Origin: Streptomyces aureocirculatus
GTDB lineage: Bacteria; Actinomycetota; Actinomycetes; Streptomycetales; Streptomycetaceae
Assembly: GCF_000720475.1 (NCBI RefSeq)
Contig: NZ_JOAP01000009.1
Span: 62,001-126,000 of the forward strand
Direction: 5' to 3'
Length of the DNA stretch: 64,000 nucleotides
How positions within the stretch are numbered: the stretch's first letter is position 1; each line of letters opens with the position of its first letter. The position numbers and the translations under genes are program-made. Below the pieces are notes generated by a model. That model ran no database searches. It was not told the origin of the DNA and saw only the letters and a program-made list of their open reading frames with translations. Below, piece after piece: positions 43,501-50,704 of the stretch.

Positions 43501-45392
43501 TCGACGGGACCGGCGCGGTGCTCCTGTGGCGCGAGGGCGTGGCGGAGCATGTGGCCGACCTGAGCCCACACCCGGCGGAGCGTGCGGCGTTCGCGCTGAC
43601 CGTCGTCGCCGCCGCCGACGGCCGCCCGTTGCTCGTGGGTGCCGGTGGCACGGTGCGGATCTGGGACATCGCGGATCGCCGACTGCTGTACGAGTACGCC
43701 GTCGACGTCGACGCCCCCGTCAGGTCCCTGACCGGTACCACCGTGCCGGGGCGGGTCGCCACCGGGCACGGCGACGGCTCCCTCACGCTGTGGGACACGG
43801 CCACGGGGTCCCGGACGGTGTTACGGGGGGCGGGGGAGCCCGTCACCGGGCTGGCGGGGGTGCGGGTCGACGGGGTGGATCTGCTGGCGGCGGCGGGGCC
43901 GGGGGTGGCGATCGAGCTGTGGGACGTCGGTTCCGGCGGCTTTGGCGGCTCCACTGGCTCCGTCGGCGTTGACGGCTCCGTCGGCGTTGGCGGCTCCGTC
44001 GGCGTTGGCGGCGTTGGCGGCTCCGTCGGCTCCGGAGCGCCTGTGGCCCGGCTCACGGGACACACGGATTCCGTGACGGCCCTCTGCCCCCTCCCCTCCT
44101 CCGGGGCCTCTTCCCAAGGGGCCTCTTCGTACGGAACCACCTCCCGGGGGACCTCCTCCCGGGGAACCTCCCCCCAGGGAACCTCCTCCCGGGGAACCCC
44201 ATCCCAGGGAACTGAACGCCGCCTCGCCTCCACGTCCCGTGACAACACCGTCCGGCTGTGGGACGCGGACGCCGTCCGCCGCGCCCTTCAGGACACCGCC
44301 ACGGCCCCCGCCGCAGTGGCCGCGGCACTCACCTCGGACCTCTCCGGCTCGCCTCACCTGGCCGTCAGCCACACCACCGCGCGCACCCAGCTCCGGGACC
44401 TGACCAGCGGGGAGGTCACCGGCACCGTCACCACCGCCCTCCCCGTCACCGGCGATCCGCCGCACCCCCCGGCCGCCCTCGCCTGGGTACCGGAGGAGCA
44501 GGACCGGCACATACTGCTCCACACGGCGCCCGATCACACCATCCGGTCCTGGGACCGTCTGCGCGGCTGCGCCGCCGACATCCGCCTGGAGGGGCACGTA
44601 CAACCCGTGCGTGCCCTTGCCGCGACCGTGGCCGCCGGCGGACGACGACTGGCCGTCAGCGCCGACGACTTCACCGTCCGGCTGTGGGAGTTGGACGACG
44701 GGCGGCAGCTCCAGCGATGGCCGCATCCCTACTCGGTCCGTACGGTGGCCGCGGCGTCCGACGGTTCCGGCACGGACTGGTTCGCCTCCGGCGGGACGGA
44801 CGGAAGGGTGCGGCTGTGGGAGTCGGACGACGTACAGGGACGCCGCTGGGAGCTGGAAGCCACCGCAGCCGGACAGACCAGCGCACCCGGACAGACCACC
44901 GCAGCCGGACAGACCGGCGCTCCCGGACAAGCCACCGCACCCAGGCACGTCTTCCGCTGCCGACAGGGAGTCATCAACGCCGTCGCCATCAACCCCCACC
45001 GCACACTGCTGCCACCGTTCCTCGCGAGCGGGGGAGATGACGGCACGGTGCGCCTGTGGGACCTGACCACCCACACGGCCCTGGCCGAACCCTTCGTAGG
45101 GCACACGGACGCGATCGAGGCACTCGCCGCCTGGACTTCCCGCGCCGAAGCTCCTCGGCCCTACGTCGCCAGCGCGTCCCGGGACGGCACGATCCGCTTC
45201 TGGGACGCGGCGACATCGCGCTGTGTGCTGCGCCTTGCCACGGGAAGTCCCGTGCACACGCTCTCCGTGGACCCGCGGGGCGCGCCCGGCGGCGAGGTCA
45301 CCGTCGCCCTGGCCGGGCAGGCCGGAGTCGCCGTCCTCAGGCTCGACTTGCAGGATCTGCCATCAGCTCAGCAGGATGCGTGCGCCCCCTGA
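40521..45392 (+). CDS. Caspase-like peptidase / STAND NTPase / WD40 repeat protein
   Basis: 1623 residues in three parts. (1) A caspase-like (C14/CHAT) domain, 28-255: dyad His107 in VVYITSHGT and Cys157 in VLVIVNACEAEG. (2) A STAND ATPase, about 310-800: Walker A GTAASGKS (Lys341), Walker B VVVDGLDES (Asp464), then a winged-helix/superhelical part. (3) WD40 blades, about 860-1610, with repeated S(G/A)S-D-TVRLWD units, as in sensors that assemble on a trigger. Many low-complexity inserts interrupt it (GADGADGADG at 439-452, LHG repeats at 521-540, SVGVGG and SRGTS repeats, AGQT repeats). Codon 43821-43823 is TTA. Related proteins act in prokaryotic programmed death or defence; the trigger and targets are unknown. 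Confidence 0.85.
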   Translation: MQAERVPGTEVERPRAEVAYSEPTTGTAGSLVVVAVEDGDPEFAKAVDEQLSAVTAWWPTGPAPGQGFVQTVLRAPEERNDVERFLHTSGIREAAENEALVVYITSHGTVGRSLRHFLILPDTDTDRLLATGMPTNDVVVAAIDSRARHVLVIVNACEAEGIDAELKALVRELVDPPGARRSVNVVATTATRSPVLGREFAAVLRLAFDWLRDAAGIARPQLSISEFIQALEQATERLNEERDLGLAGPRPVLLARLGDPAPTLPNPGYRPRPKVVTGARAEVAATPEELEYWLDRASGRASSDDPGWYFSGRKKLNRELADFVAGPPGVLVVTGTAASGKSAVLARAVTLSDPSFRASPRYADAVRKAPPDSVPGEGSIHVAVSTRNRGPLSLIAAVGTRLGCARDLTRPATDALRQWQESLRAFFTTCPADVADVTDGADGADGADGADGVTVADVVTVVVDGLDESPDPVACVRDVLVPLADHAGAGGSRRGLRLLLGVRSTSPGTPEAAVSGGPPGLHGLHGLLGLHGLHGLHGLLQELLLAFPAARVLRTDSEGVRADIAAYVAALLSGVSWGGDDPSAIPSAAECVARRVGRSFLDARLAAEQLRRGDGIELLSDSRWLAGLDRGTVGLFEQDLDQVADDGLNRAEALALLRATAFGLGRGIPWAQVWPTVASELLGARLEHADDKIRHLLEGRLAGYLAHDIEDDHVVYRPAHEQLGGMLRRWAPEPSASPVAGERIAAALAGLVKADTVTVPHPYLRRYLARHAAIGGALDDRHVPPPLLPWTTGDGVRGLLGLPLVPGAGRSWLTAWAAVEPYVQGADLASRCSSLHLARTAMRFPGRPHHLLPPEAAFAGSRLSVLWSQWEPPANVLATLGRPGLALAPAAGPGGAALLAVGGASGSVEFVDAVSGAPVGDRVSAHDGDVRCLDFVPDAAGGGALVSGSADGTVRIRDTSRGALLGGMAFEGRTWVADVAGCRDGAGTLVVAAVDGTGAVLLWREGVAEHVADLSPHPAERAAFALTVVAAADGRPLLVGAGGTVRIWDIADRRLLYEYAVDVDAPVRSLTGTTVPGRVATGHGDGSLTLWDTATGSRTVLRGAGEPVTGLAGVRVDGVDLLAAAGPGVAIELWDVGSGGFGGSTGSVGVDGSVGVGGSVGVGGVGGSVGSGAPVARLTGHTDSVTALCPLPSSGASSQGASSYGTTSRGTSSRGTSPQGTSSRGTPSQGTERRLASTSRDNTVRLWDADAVRRALQDTATAPAAVAAALTSDLSGSPHLAVSHTTARTQLRDLTSGEVTGTVTTALPVTGDPPHPPAALAWVPEEQDRHILLHTAPDHTIRSWDRLRGCAADIRLEGHVQPVRALAATVAAGGRRLAVSADDFTVRLWELDDGRQLQRWPHPYSVRTVAAASDGSGTDWFASGGTDGRVRLWESDDVQGRRWELEATAAGQTSAPGQTTAAGQTGAPGQATAPRHVFRCRQGVINAVAINPHRTLLPPFLASGGDDGTVRLWDLTTHTALAEPFVGHTDAIEALAAWTSRAEAPRPYVASASRDGTIRFWDAATSRCVLRLATGSPVHTLSVDPRGAPGGEVTVALAGQAGVAVLRLDLQDLPSAQQDACAP
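41836..41879. repeat. 9-bp in-frame tandem repeat (Gly-Ala-Asp) in the caspase gene
   Basis: GGGGCCGAC repeated about four times between the caspase domain and the Walker B motif. Confidence 0.85.
42079..42138. repeat. 9-bp in-frame repeats (Leu-His-Gly) in the caspase gene
   Basis: CTGCATGGCTTGCACGGC-type units repeat about seven times and code for LHGLHGLLGLHGLHGLHG within the STAND ATPase region. Confidence 0.85.
44100..44215. repeat. 15-bp in-frame repeats (Ser/Gly/Thr) in a WD40 blade
   Basis: ACCTCCTCCCGGGGA-type units occur about seven times and insert a Ser-Arg-Gly-Thr loop into one WD40 blade. Confidence 0.8.
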
Positions 45393-45522
45393 AGTCCTTT
45401 GTGCGCCCCCAAGGGAAACGGCAGGACCGCTGCCTCCGCGCCCCCGGAAACAAGAAAATGATCGTTCGCCGACACCTGCAAGCCCTGTCCGACACAAGCC
45501 CTACCCGAGTGAGGAGCGGCCC

Positions 45523-46209
45523 GTGAACGAGGGCGCGCCGTTGGAGGCAAGACTCGTACCGGCACCGGAGCGCGGGGTCTGGCGCCTGGGCAAGGCCAAG
45601 GATCCGCTCAAGTACAACCAGATCAGCCGGGAGGACGACAGCCGCACGGGAGGCAACCGCTGGAGCATGCTGAGCCACGGCACGCTGTACTGCGCGTCCG
45701 ACCTGGACGGCTGCTTCGCGGAGGCGCTGGCCCCGTTCCGTGTGGATCCGGAGCTGCGCGCCTTGATCGGCACCGACTGGGACGACCCCTATTTCATGTC
45801 TCCCGGCCAACTCCCCCAGGACTGGCGTACGCGGCACACGCTGGTGCGATTACAGCCGGCCGCGGAGGCGCGGTTCCTGGACGTGGACGACGAGCAGACC
45901 TTGCGGGTGCTTTCGACGGAGCTCAAGGAGGAGCTGGCGCAGTTCGGCATCACCGACCTGACCCTCGACCACGTCCAGGGCCCGGACCGCAGGGTGACGC
46001 GCCAGATCTCCACGTGGGCGATATCCCGGCGAAACCGGCACCGGGAGCGGCAGATCCACGGCATCGCCTACAGCTCCCGCTTCGGGATGCGGCAGTGCTG
46101 GGCCATCTTCACCGATGTCGCCCTCAAGGAGGTGGGGCGCCAGCCGATCTGGCCGGAGGCGACGGAACTCCAGAGAGTCGCCGACGAATACGGCCTGACC
46201 ATCCGCTGA
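45523..46209 (+). CDS. RES-domain toxin (probable NAD+ phosphorylase)
   Basis: A 228-residue protein with the RES signature: GVWRLGKAKDPLKYN (Arg21, Tyr31), GGNRWSMLSHGTLYCASDLDGCFAEAL (Arg46, Tyr56, Glu67) and a later Ser-rich strand. RES toxins such as MbcT/ParT destroy NAD+. GTG 45523 follows GAGGAG. It starts 130 nt after the caspase gene, same strand. It carries a TTA codon at 45850-45852. Its expected Xre/MbcA partner is not directly upstream but 515 nt downstream. Confidence 0.8.
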   Translation: MNEGAPLEARLVPAPERGVWRLGKAKDPLKYNQISREDDSRTGGNRWSMLSHGTLYCASDLDGCFAEALAPFRVDPELRALIGTDWDDPYFMSPGQLPQDWRTRHTLVRLQPAAEARFLDVDDEQTLRVLSTELKEELAQFGITDLTLDHVQGPDRRVTRQISTWAISRRNRHRERQIHGIAYSSRFGMRQCWAIFTDVALKEVGRQPIWPEATELQRVADEYGLTIR

Positions 46210-46409
46210 CACCCCCCCCCCCGCACGCGCACACCCCCGGCCACCCCTGGACGGCACAAAGGCCCAGCCCAGCGACCACGCCAACTCCCCAAGAGGGGTT
46301 CACGCCAACAATCTTGACGCATAATCACCCCCCATTGGACAGCGCAAAAGTGGTGGAGTTGAGGGGGGTTTCCGGGTAGCCTTAACTCACTGGCTACTGA
46401 GGAGGACTC
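46210..46409. other. Intergenic region after the RES gene
   Basis: It starts with a run of eleven C. ACCCCCC at about 46327 can pair with GGGGGGT at about 46364 to form a long imperfect hairpin that might end RES transcription. TTGACG near 46314 is a possible -35. Up to the small ORF no other gene is seen. Confidence 0.4.
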
Positions 46410-46532
46410 ATGATCACGTGTAGCCCACCATTACGGACAGCCGCCTTCGCCATGTCTGCGATCGCGAGGAGAGACCCTGCGACGGGCACGCCTGACGCTG
46501 CCCGCAGACGCCCGCGCCACCAGGGTCCGTAG
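46410..46532 (+). CDS. 40-residue ORF with strong ribosome-binding site and a TTA codon
   Basis: ATG 46410 is preceded by a perfect GAGGAGG 5 nt upstream. The peptide starts MITCSPPLRTAAF, has codon 8 TTA, and ends Arg-rich. It resembles nothing known. It may be a leader peptide for the downstream Xre antitoxin gene, or a small protein. Coding status rests on the ribosome-binding site alone. Confidence 0.4.
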   Translation: MITCSPPLRTAAFAMSAIARRDPATGTPDAARRRPRHQGP

Positions 46533-46724
46533 AGGTCACGCTTCCCCACGGACCACCCCATCAGAAGCGTCACACCAGTCGGCGGCACCCGGCCCGCATC
46601 CGCACCCGCTCGGACGTGCGGCAGGCCGAGTGATCCGCGACCGAATCCTGCACCCGTCGCCTGACGCACGGCCCATGGGCCACCGGAGCCCGGTGCGCGG
46701 TCGGAGCACGAGGGAGGAAGAGCC

Positions 46725-47126
46725 ATGACCACCACAGCCGACAGCCCTGCCCCCACCAAGAGCGCCGCCAGCGCCGAGCGGGCCCACCTCGCCACCGTCC
46801 GCATGTCCATCGCGGACATCGCCCGCTTCCTGCAGGAGAACCTCGGCCAACGCCTGACCGCCCGGATCACCAACATCAACGATGCGCGGCAGGTCGGCAA
46901 GTGGGCTTCCGGCACCTCGGCACCCCGCCAGGAAGCGGAGGAGCGACTCCGGGCCGCCCTCCAGGTGTTCCAACTCATCCAGGACGCCGAAAGCCTCTAC
47001 ACCGCACGAGCCTGGATGATCGGAATGAACCCCCAGCTCCAGGACGAAGCCCCCCTCACCGTGATCGCCGACGGCCGCTTCAGGGACGTCATGGTCGCCG
47101 CCCGCGCCTACGTCGACGGCGGCTGA
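46725..47126 (+). CDS. Xre/MbcA/ParS-type antitoxin-like protein
   Basis: 133 residues. A degenerate helix-turn-helix (SIADIARFLQENLGQRL...ITNINDARQVGKWASG) is followed by a toxin-binding-type C-terminus (ARAWMIGMNPQLQDEAPLTVIADGRFRDVMVAARAYV), the pattern of antitoxins paired with RES toxins. It has GGGAGGAAG before ATG 46725. It has no TTA codon, unlike the RES gene upstream. It is probably the partner of the RES toxin despite reversed order and the 515-nt gap. Confidence 0.65.
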   Translation: MTTTADSPAPTKSAASAERAHLATVRMSIADIARFLQENLGQRLTARITNINDARQVGKWASGTSAPRQEAEERLRAALQVFQLIQDAESLYTARAWMIGMNPQLQDEAPLTVIADGRFRDVMVAARAYVDGG

Positions 47127-47234
47127 CCACCCCCGCCCGACCACCTGAGCCCACACGGTCCCCACCCCTGCCGCTCCCCCACCCCACACCGACGAGGCCC
47201 ACCGGCACACATCCGCTACGCTGTCCTTGGTCAC

Positions 47235-47310
47235 GCCTTCGTAGCTCAGGGGATAGAGCACCGCTCTCCTAAAGCGGGTGTCGCAGGTTCGAATCCTGCC
47301 GGGGGCACCA
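47235..47310 (+). tRNA. tRNA-Arg(CCU)
   Basis: 76 nt including encoded CCA. Anticodon stem CCGCT/AGCGG with loop CTCCTAA (anticodon CCT), T-arm GCAGG-TTCGAAT-CCTGC, discriminator A. The acceptor stem GCCTTCG/CGGGGGC contains two adjacent G-U wobble pairs (positions 4-69 and 5-68). The 3' part, from the anticodon loop on, is duplicated in inverted orientation at 57727-57779. Confidence 0.95.
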
Positions 47311-47318
47311 GTTCAGAA
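47266..47318 (+). repeat. Attachment-site copy A (3' part of tRNA-Arg plus 8 nt)
   Basis: 53 bp from the anticodon loop to 8 nt past CCA is identical to 57727-57779 read on the minus strand. Anticodon-loop-to-3'-end blocks are the usual core of tyrosine-integrase att sites. Confidence 0.8.
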
Positions 47319-47321
47319 CGG

Positions 47322-47365
47322 CTAAGGCCCAGGTCACGGAGCAAGTCTCCGGCCCTGGGCCTTAG
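47322..47365 (+). terminator. Hairpin terminator after tRNA-Arg
   Basis: CTAAGGCCCAGG (47322-47333) pairs with CCTGGGCCTTAG (47354-47365), 12 nt after the tRNA. Confidence 0.8.
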
Positions 47366-47784
47366 TTGTGCGCACTCTGGCTACCCTCTCGCGCACCCTC
47401 GCTACACCCTCACTACCGGAGATCATCGTCCAAATATCGTCCAAACGATCTCCGTGTTTCCGCAGGTCGCCCCGCGCGTGGATGTTGCGCGCACAGCAGG
47501 CCGCCCCCGCCTCCGCGGCGGCGGAAGCGGGGGCGGCCCCAAGTGCCGGGCCGTGGAGGGGGGCACCCTGTCACACGGCCCGGCACGCCCTACGGTGCGG
47601 GCGCTACCTCATGTGTAACAGCCACGGGCCACCACAGTCATCGCCCATACGGGTGAACACGCGTTCGATTCCTGGACCATACATCTAGCCCTGCGGCATA
47701 TGCCAGAGCCGCAGGGCTGAGCGCTCAGCCTGATCACAAAAAGCCTAATGCTTTGGGCAGACATTTGGCCATGATCAGCTTGAA
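47366..47784. other. Non-coding island edge
   Basis: No gene is seen. There is a close repeat ATCGTCCAAA (near 47429 and 47440), which could be an integrase arm site. A second hairpin, AGCCCTGCGGC/GCCGCAGGGCT (47687-47697 with 47708-47718), lies just before the XRE gene. No integrase gene is left. Confidence 0.45.
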
Positions 47785-48027
47785 GTGGAGCAGGTGCGAG
47801 ACCTGCCCGCGGACGACTCCTGGATCAGCGACCACCGCCGGGCCACCGGCGCAGCCATCCGCGAAGAACGGCTGCGCCAGAACCTCACCCAGGACGACGT
47901 ATGGACAGCCGCCCGCATGAGTCGCTGGACCCTCCAACGCGTCGAAGCGGGCGAGGACGCCACGCTGTCCACACTCCTGCGCATCGCCCGCGTCCTCGGC
48001 GTCCCGCTCGCCGACCTTCTCCGCTGA
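47785..48027 (+). CDS. Small XRE-family DNA-binding protein
   Basis: 80 residues, essentially one HTH_3 domain: GAAIREERLRQNLTQDDVWTAARMSRWTLQRVEAGEDATLSTLLRIARVLGVPLADLL. GTG 47785 or 47794 could be the start. It is convergent with the Cys-rich cassette gene at 48087-48551. It is probably an island regulator. Confidence 0.8.
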   Translation: MEQVRDLPADDSWISDHRRATGAAIREERLRQNLTQDDVWTAARMSRWTLQRVEAGEDATLSTLLRIARVLGVPLADLLR

Positions 48028-48086
48028 CGGTGAGCCCGCCCGCTCCGTCGCTGGGGGGTGTCCGGAACGGGCGGGCGTCTGAGGGT

Positions 48087-48551
48087 TCAGCAGTCCTCAC
48101 CCCGCGGGCGGATGTGGCACCGCTCCAGGTGCAGGTAGCTGAACAGCATCCCCGAGAGGCCGAGCCACAGGTGCGGGCGGAACGTGTCTGGCTCGACCGT
48201 GTGATGGCAGCTCGAGCAGAACGCTTTCGGCTTCCCGGCCCGGGCCAGTGCGTCGATGTGGTCCTGGCCGAGGGCGCGGGCGGTGATGCACGGCGGCTCC
48301 GCGGCGCACAGCGGGCACTCGGCGGCGTGGTCGTGCCAGTCCAAGTACGTCGCGAGCGCCCGCGTCTGCGCGTCGTAGCAGTCACGGCAGGCGTGAGGCA
48401 GCCAGTTGCCGGAGCCACCCAGGCCGATGCCCTGTCCGGGACGCAGCGTGCGCGTGCACCACGCGCAGGCGCTGCCCGCGTTCTGCTGTACGTCGAGCAG
48501 GGCGGCGCCGGGCACGACGAACAGGTGCAGGGGTTCGATCACGTCCCGCAT
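48087..48551 (-). CDS. Cys-rich hypothetical protein (cassette copy 1, gene C)
   Basis: 154 residues with five CxxC-like pairs (CAWCTRTL, CRDCYD, CPLCAAEPPC, CSSCHH), indicating zinc binding; family not recognised. ATG 48551 follows GGGAGG and overlaps the preceding gene by 13 nt, implying translational coupling. A truncated, frameshifted paralogue lies at 53219. Confidence 0.7.
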   Translation of the reverse strand: MRDVIEPLHLFVVPGAALLDVQQNAGSACAWCTRTLRPGQGIGLGGSGNWLPHACRDCYDAQTRALATYLDWHDHAAECPLCAAEPPCITARALGQDHIDALARAGKPKAFCSSCHHTVEPDTFRPHLWLGLSGMLFSYLHLERCHIRPRGEDC

Positions 48552-48742
48552 CGGTTGCCTCCCGTGCGGTTCAGGTGGGCCCTGACGGCAGCTCCCTGAG
48601 CTGCCGTCCACGCCCGGCGCAGGCGGGTGCCTGTCGGGCAGTAGTCCTCCTGTCGGCAGGGGGCGCAGGCGTTCAGGTGTCCCATGTACGTCGCGTAGAC
48701 CCGCGTCGCCGCAGCGTCGAGTTCCGCCGACGTGGCACTCAT
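48539..48742 (-). CDS. Small hypothetical protein (cassette copy 1, gene B)
   Basis: 67 residues, not recognised: helical, with CAPCRQEDYC (a possible zinc or disulfide motif) and a basic C-terminus RLRRAW...RAHLNRTGGNRCGT. It overlaps gene A by 4 nt (ATGA) and gene C by 13 nt. The paralogue at 53028-53231 differs at only a handful of residues, so this is the best-conserved member of the cassette. Confidence 0.7.
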   Translation of the reverse strand: MSATSAELDAAATRVYATYMGHLNACAPCRQEDYCPTGTRLRRAWTAAQGAAVRAHLNRTGGNRCGT

Positions 48743-49191
48743 GACTCGACCGCCAGCGGCGCGGCCGTCGCGAGCAGCGCGGCGAGGTGCGCGGGGTCGC
48801 ACAGTTGCCCAGGGCAGAGAGGGGGCACCACCCAGTGCGCGTGCAGCGACAGCACGCCGGGACGGGGGACGCCCAGGTAGGTGTCGTTGCCGAGGCACTC
48901 TTCCGTTCCGTCCCACGGGGAGTCCGGTGGGATCAGCACGTAGTAGGGCCCCATGCTGCTGCGGAGATCCCGGATAACCGGGCCGTCGAGCCAGGAGAGC
49001 AGGGCGGTGGCGACTATCTGCGGGTCGCCGCTGCCGACGGCGTACACGCGCTCACACGGGACACGGATGGCGTCGAAGCGGCGGCCGAGCGGGAGCAGGG
49101 CGACGCCGTCCTTGTCCCACGCACGGTAGACCGCGCGTGGGTTGGGGTCGGTCTGCGCCAGCCACTCAGTGATCAGATGCCTGTCGCCCAT
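48739..49191 (-). CDS. Hypothetical protein (cassette copy 1, gene A)
   Basis: 150 residues, not recognised. Conserved segments shared with the second copy are ALLPLGRRFDAIRVP, GPVIRD, YYVLIPPDSPW and LCDPAHLAALLATA. No catalytic motif is evident. It ends in an ATGA overlap with gene B. The HTH-TPR regulator gene lies 122 bp upstream on the same strand. Confidence 0.7.
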   Translation of the reverse strand: MGDRHLITEWLAQTDPNPRAVYRAWDKDGVALLPLGRRFDAIRVPCERVYAVGSGDPQIVATALLSWLDGPVIRDLRSSMGPYYVLIPPDSPWDGTEECLGNDTYLGVPRPGVLSLHAHWVVPPLCPGQLCDPAHLAALLATAAPLAVES

Positions 49192-49313
49192 CAGCCCGCC
49201 CTCACAGTCGTGGTGATCTGCCTCACACCAGCGACCGTAGGGGTGATCGTGCTCCGCAACAGGTAGAGGTCCTACCCCCTTGCCCGGGGGTAGGGTTCCT
49301 ACCCCTTACGTGA

Positions 49314-50570
49314 TCATGCAGGGATCGGAACGCCCACCTCCTGCGCCAACTCGTTCGCGTCCTCACGGACTATCCGCGGACCGGACGTCACCAGTCCCGG
49401 CAGCGCAGAGCGCGTGTACAGGTTGTACTGAATCGTCTCGGGAGACTCTCGGTGCGCTCGCTGCAGGTAGGAGACGGCTGCCGCGCTTTCGGCGAGCATG
49501 CCGTGGGCCCGCGCTGTCTCAATGAGGTGGTACGAGCGGCGTGTTGCCGAGGGGATGCGCCGTAGGTCCAGAGCGTCCGCCACCTCCAGAGCCTTCACTG
49601 GCTGTACGAGATCGTTGTGCATGGTGATGGCATACCCGTCGACGATGCCGCGTCCGAAGATCAGCCACGGATGTGCGTAGTCGTCGCCGAGCTGGCGGGC
49701 GACGGCGTCAGCCTTGTCCCAGTATCGCCAAGCGTCTCCGTCCTGGCCGGTCTTGGCATAGGAGAGGGCGACGGCGAGGTAGAGCAAGCCGCGGCGGGCG
49801 ATGTACTCCGGATCGTCTTCCGCGGGGAGCAGGGCGACAGCCTGTTCGGCCAGTTCGACGCGCGCCTCTGCGGCGTCCCCGGCATCACGGTGAACGTGGT
49901 TGACGTACCAGGCCGCGGTGGCGATGGCGCGCGGGCTGTCGGCTTCCTGAGCGGCGGCCATGGCTCGGTCGCCGCTCAGCATGACCAGATCGGGAGCGGG
50001 CTGGAAGGACAGGAACAACTGCGCGAGGTGGTAGGCCTGGGCCTGTGCCATCAGCGCACGCCTGCGTTCCGGGCCTTGCAGGGTCCGCGCGGCGTGCCGG
50101 GTGTCGGAGAGGAGCGTGGGCAACAACCGTCCGATGCGGGAACGGTTGCCCTCGCCAACGCCCTGCTCGTCAGCGGAGTGCCACAGTTTCCACGCCCGCC
50201 GCAGCCGCGCGGCGAGGACTTCGGCCGACTCCGCCGGGCGGTCGGCGGCGACCAGTTCGTACCTGTTCAGGGCCTGCTTGATGATGGGCAGATGCCGGTG
50301 CTCGGCCTTGGTATACGTGGCCGCCGCGATCCGGTCATCGCCGGTCAGTTCGGTGATGTCCTCGACGCCGAGGACGTGGGCGAGGCGCAGCAGTTTCGGA
50401 AGCCGCGGCATTCCGATGGTGCCTCGCTCGATGGCCTTCACCCATTCTTCTGAGTGGCCCATCACGTCTGCCACGTAGGCGCGGGTCTTGCCGCCGCGTG
50501 TCCGTGCGCGCTGGACACGTTGGCCGAAGGTGAGCTGCGGTACCGCACTGGTGTCGGTGGTCTCGGGCAT
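49314..50570 (-). CDS. XRE-family regulator with TPR-like C-terminus
   Basis: 418 residues. An N-terminal HTH (FGQRVQRARTRGGKTRAYVADVMGHSEEWVKAIERGTIGMP) precedes a long helical region with TPR-like repeats (AIATAAWYVNHVHRDAGDAAEARVELAEQAVALL, YIARRGLLYLAVALSYAKTGQDGDAWRYWDKA). This Streptomyces architecture usually senses peptides or small molecules. It may control the three-gene cassette downstream. Confidence 0.85.
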   Translation of the reverse strand: MPETTDTSAVPQLTFGQRVQRARTRGGKTRAYVADVMGHSEEWVKAIERGTIGMPRLPKLLRLAHVLGVEDITELTGDDRIAAATYTKAEHRHLPIIKQALNRYELVAADRPAESAEVLAARLRRAWKLWHSADEQGVGEGNRSRIGRLLPTLLSDTRHAARTLQGPERRRALMAQAQAYHLAQLFLSFQPAPDLVMLSGDRAMAAAQEADSPRAIATAAWYVNHVHRDAGDAAEARVELAEQAVALLPAEDDPEYIARRGLLYLAVALSYAKTGQDGDAWRYWDKADAVARQLGDDYAHPWLIFGRGIVDGYAITMHNDLVQPVKALEVADALDLRRIPSATRRSYHLIETARAHGMLAESAAAVSYLQRAHRESPETIQYNLYTRSALPGLVTSGPRIVREDANELAQEVGVPIPA

Positions 50571-50692
50571 ACTGGTGCCTCCGTTCAGAGCTCGACACTC
50601 AGAACGGTACGCCTGACGGCCCTCACCTGGTGGGGGCCGTTGTGCTGTTGACCCCGGACATGACGAAGCGGCCCCGTCCTCCCGAACGCCGA

Positions 50693-50698
50693 TACCCT
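50693..50698 (+). promoter_or_regulatory. Leaderless -10 box of cutA
   Basis: TACCCT ends 6 nt before ATG 50705; no Shine-Dalgarno. Confidence 0.4.
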
Positions 50699-50704
50699 CG
50701 CCGC

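Noticed and set aside
47641..47690. tRNA-like TTCGATTCC segment before the XRE gene
   Set aside because: The flanking bases cannot form a T-stem, so it is not a tRNA remnant that can be supported.
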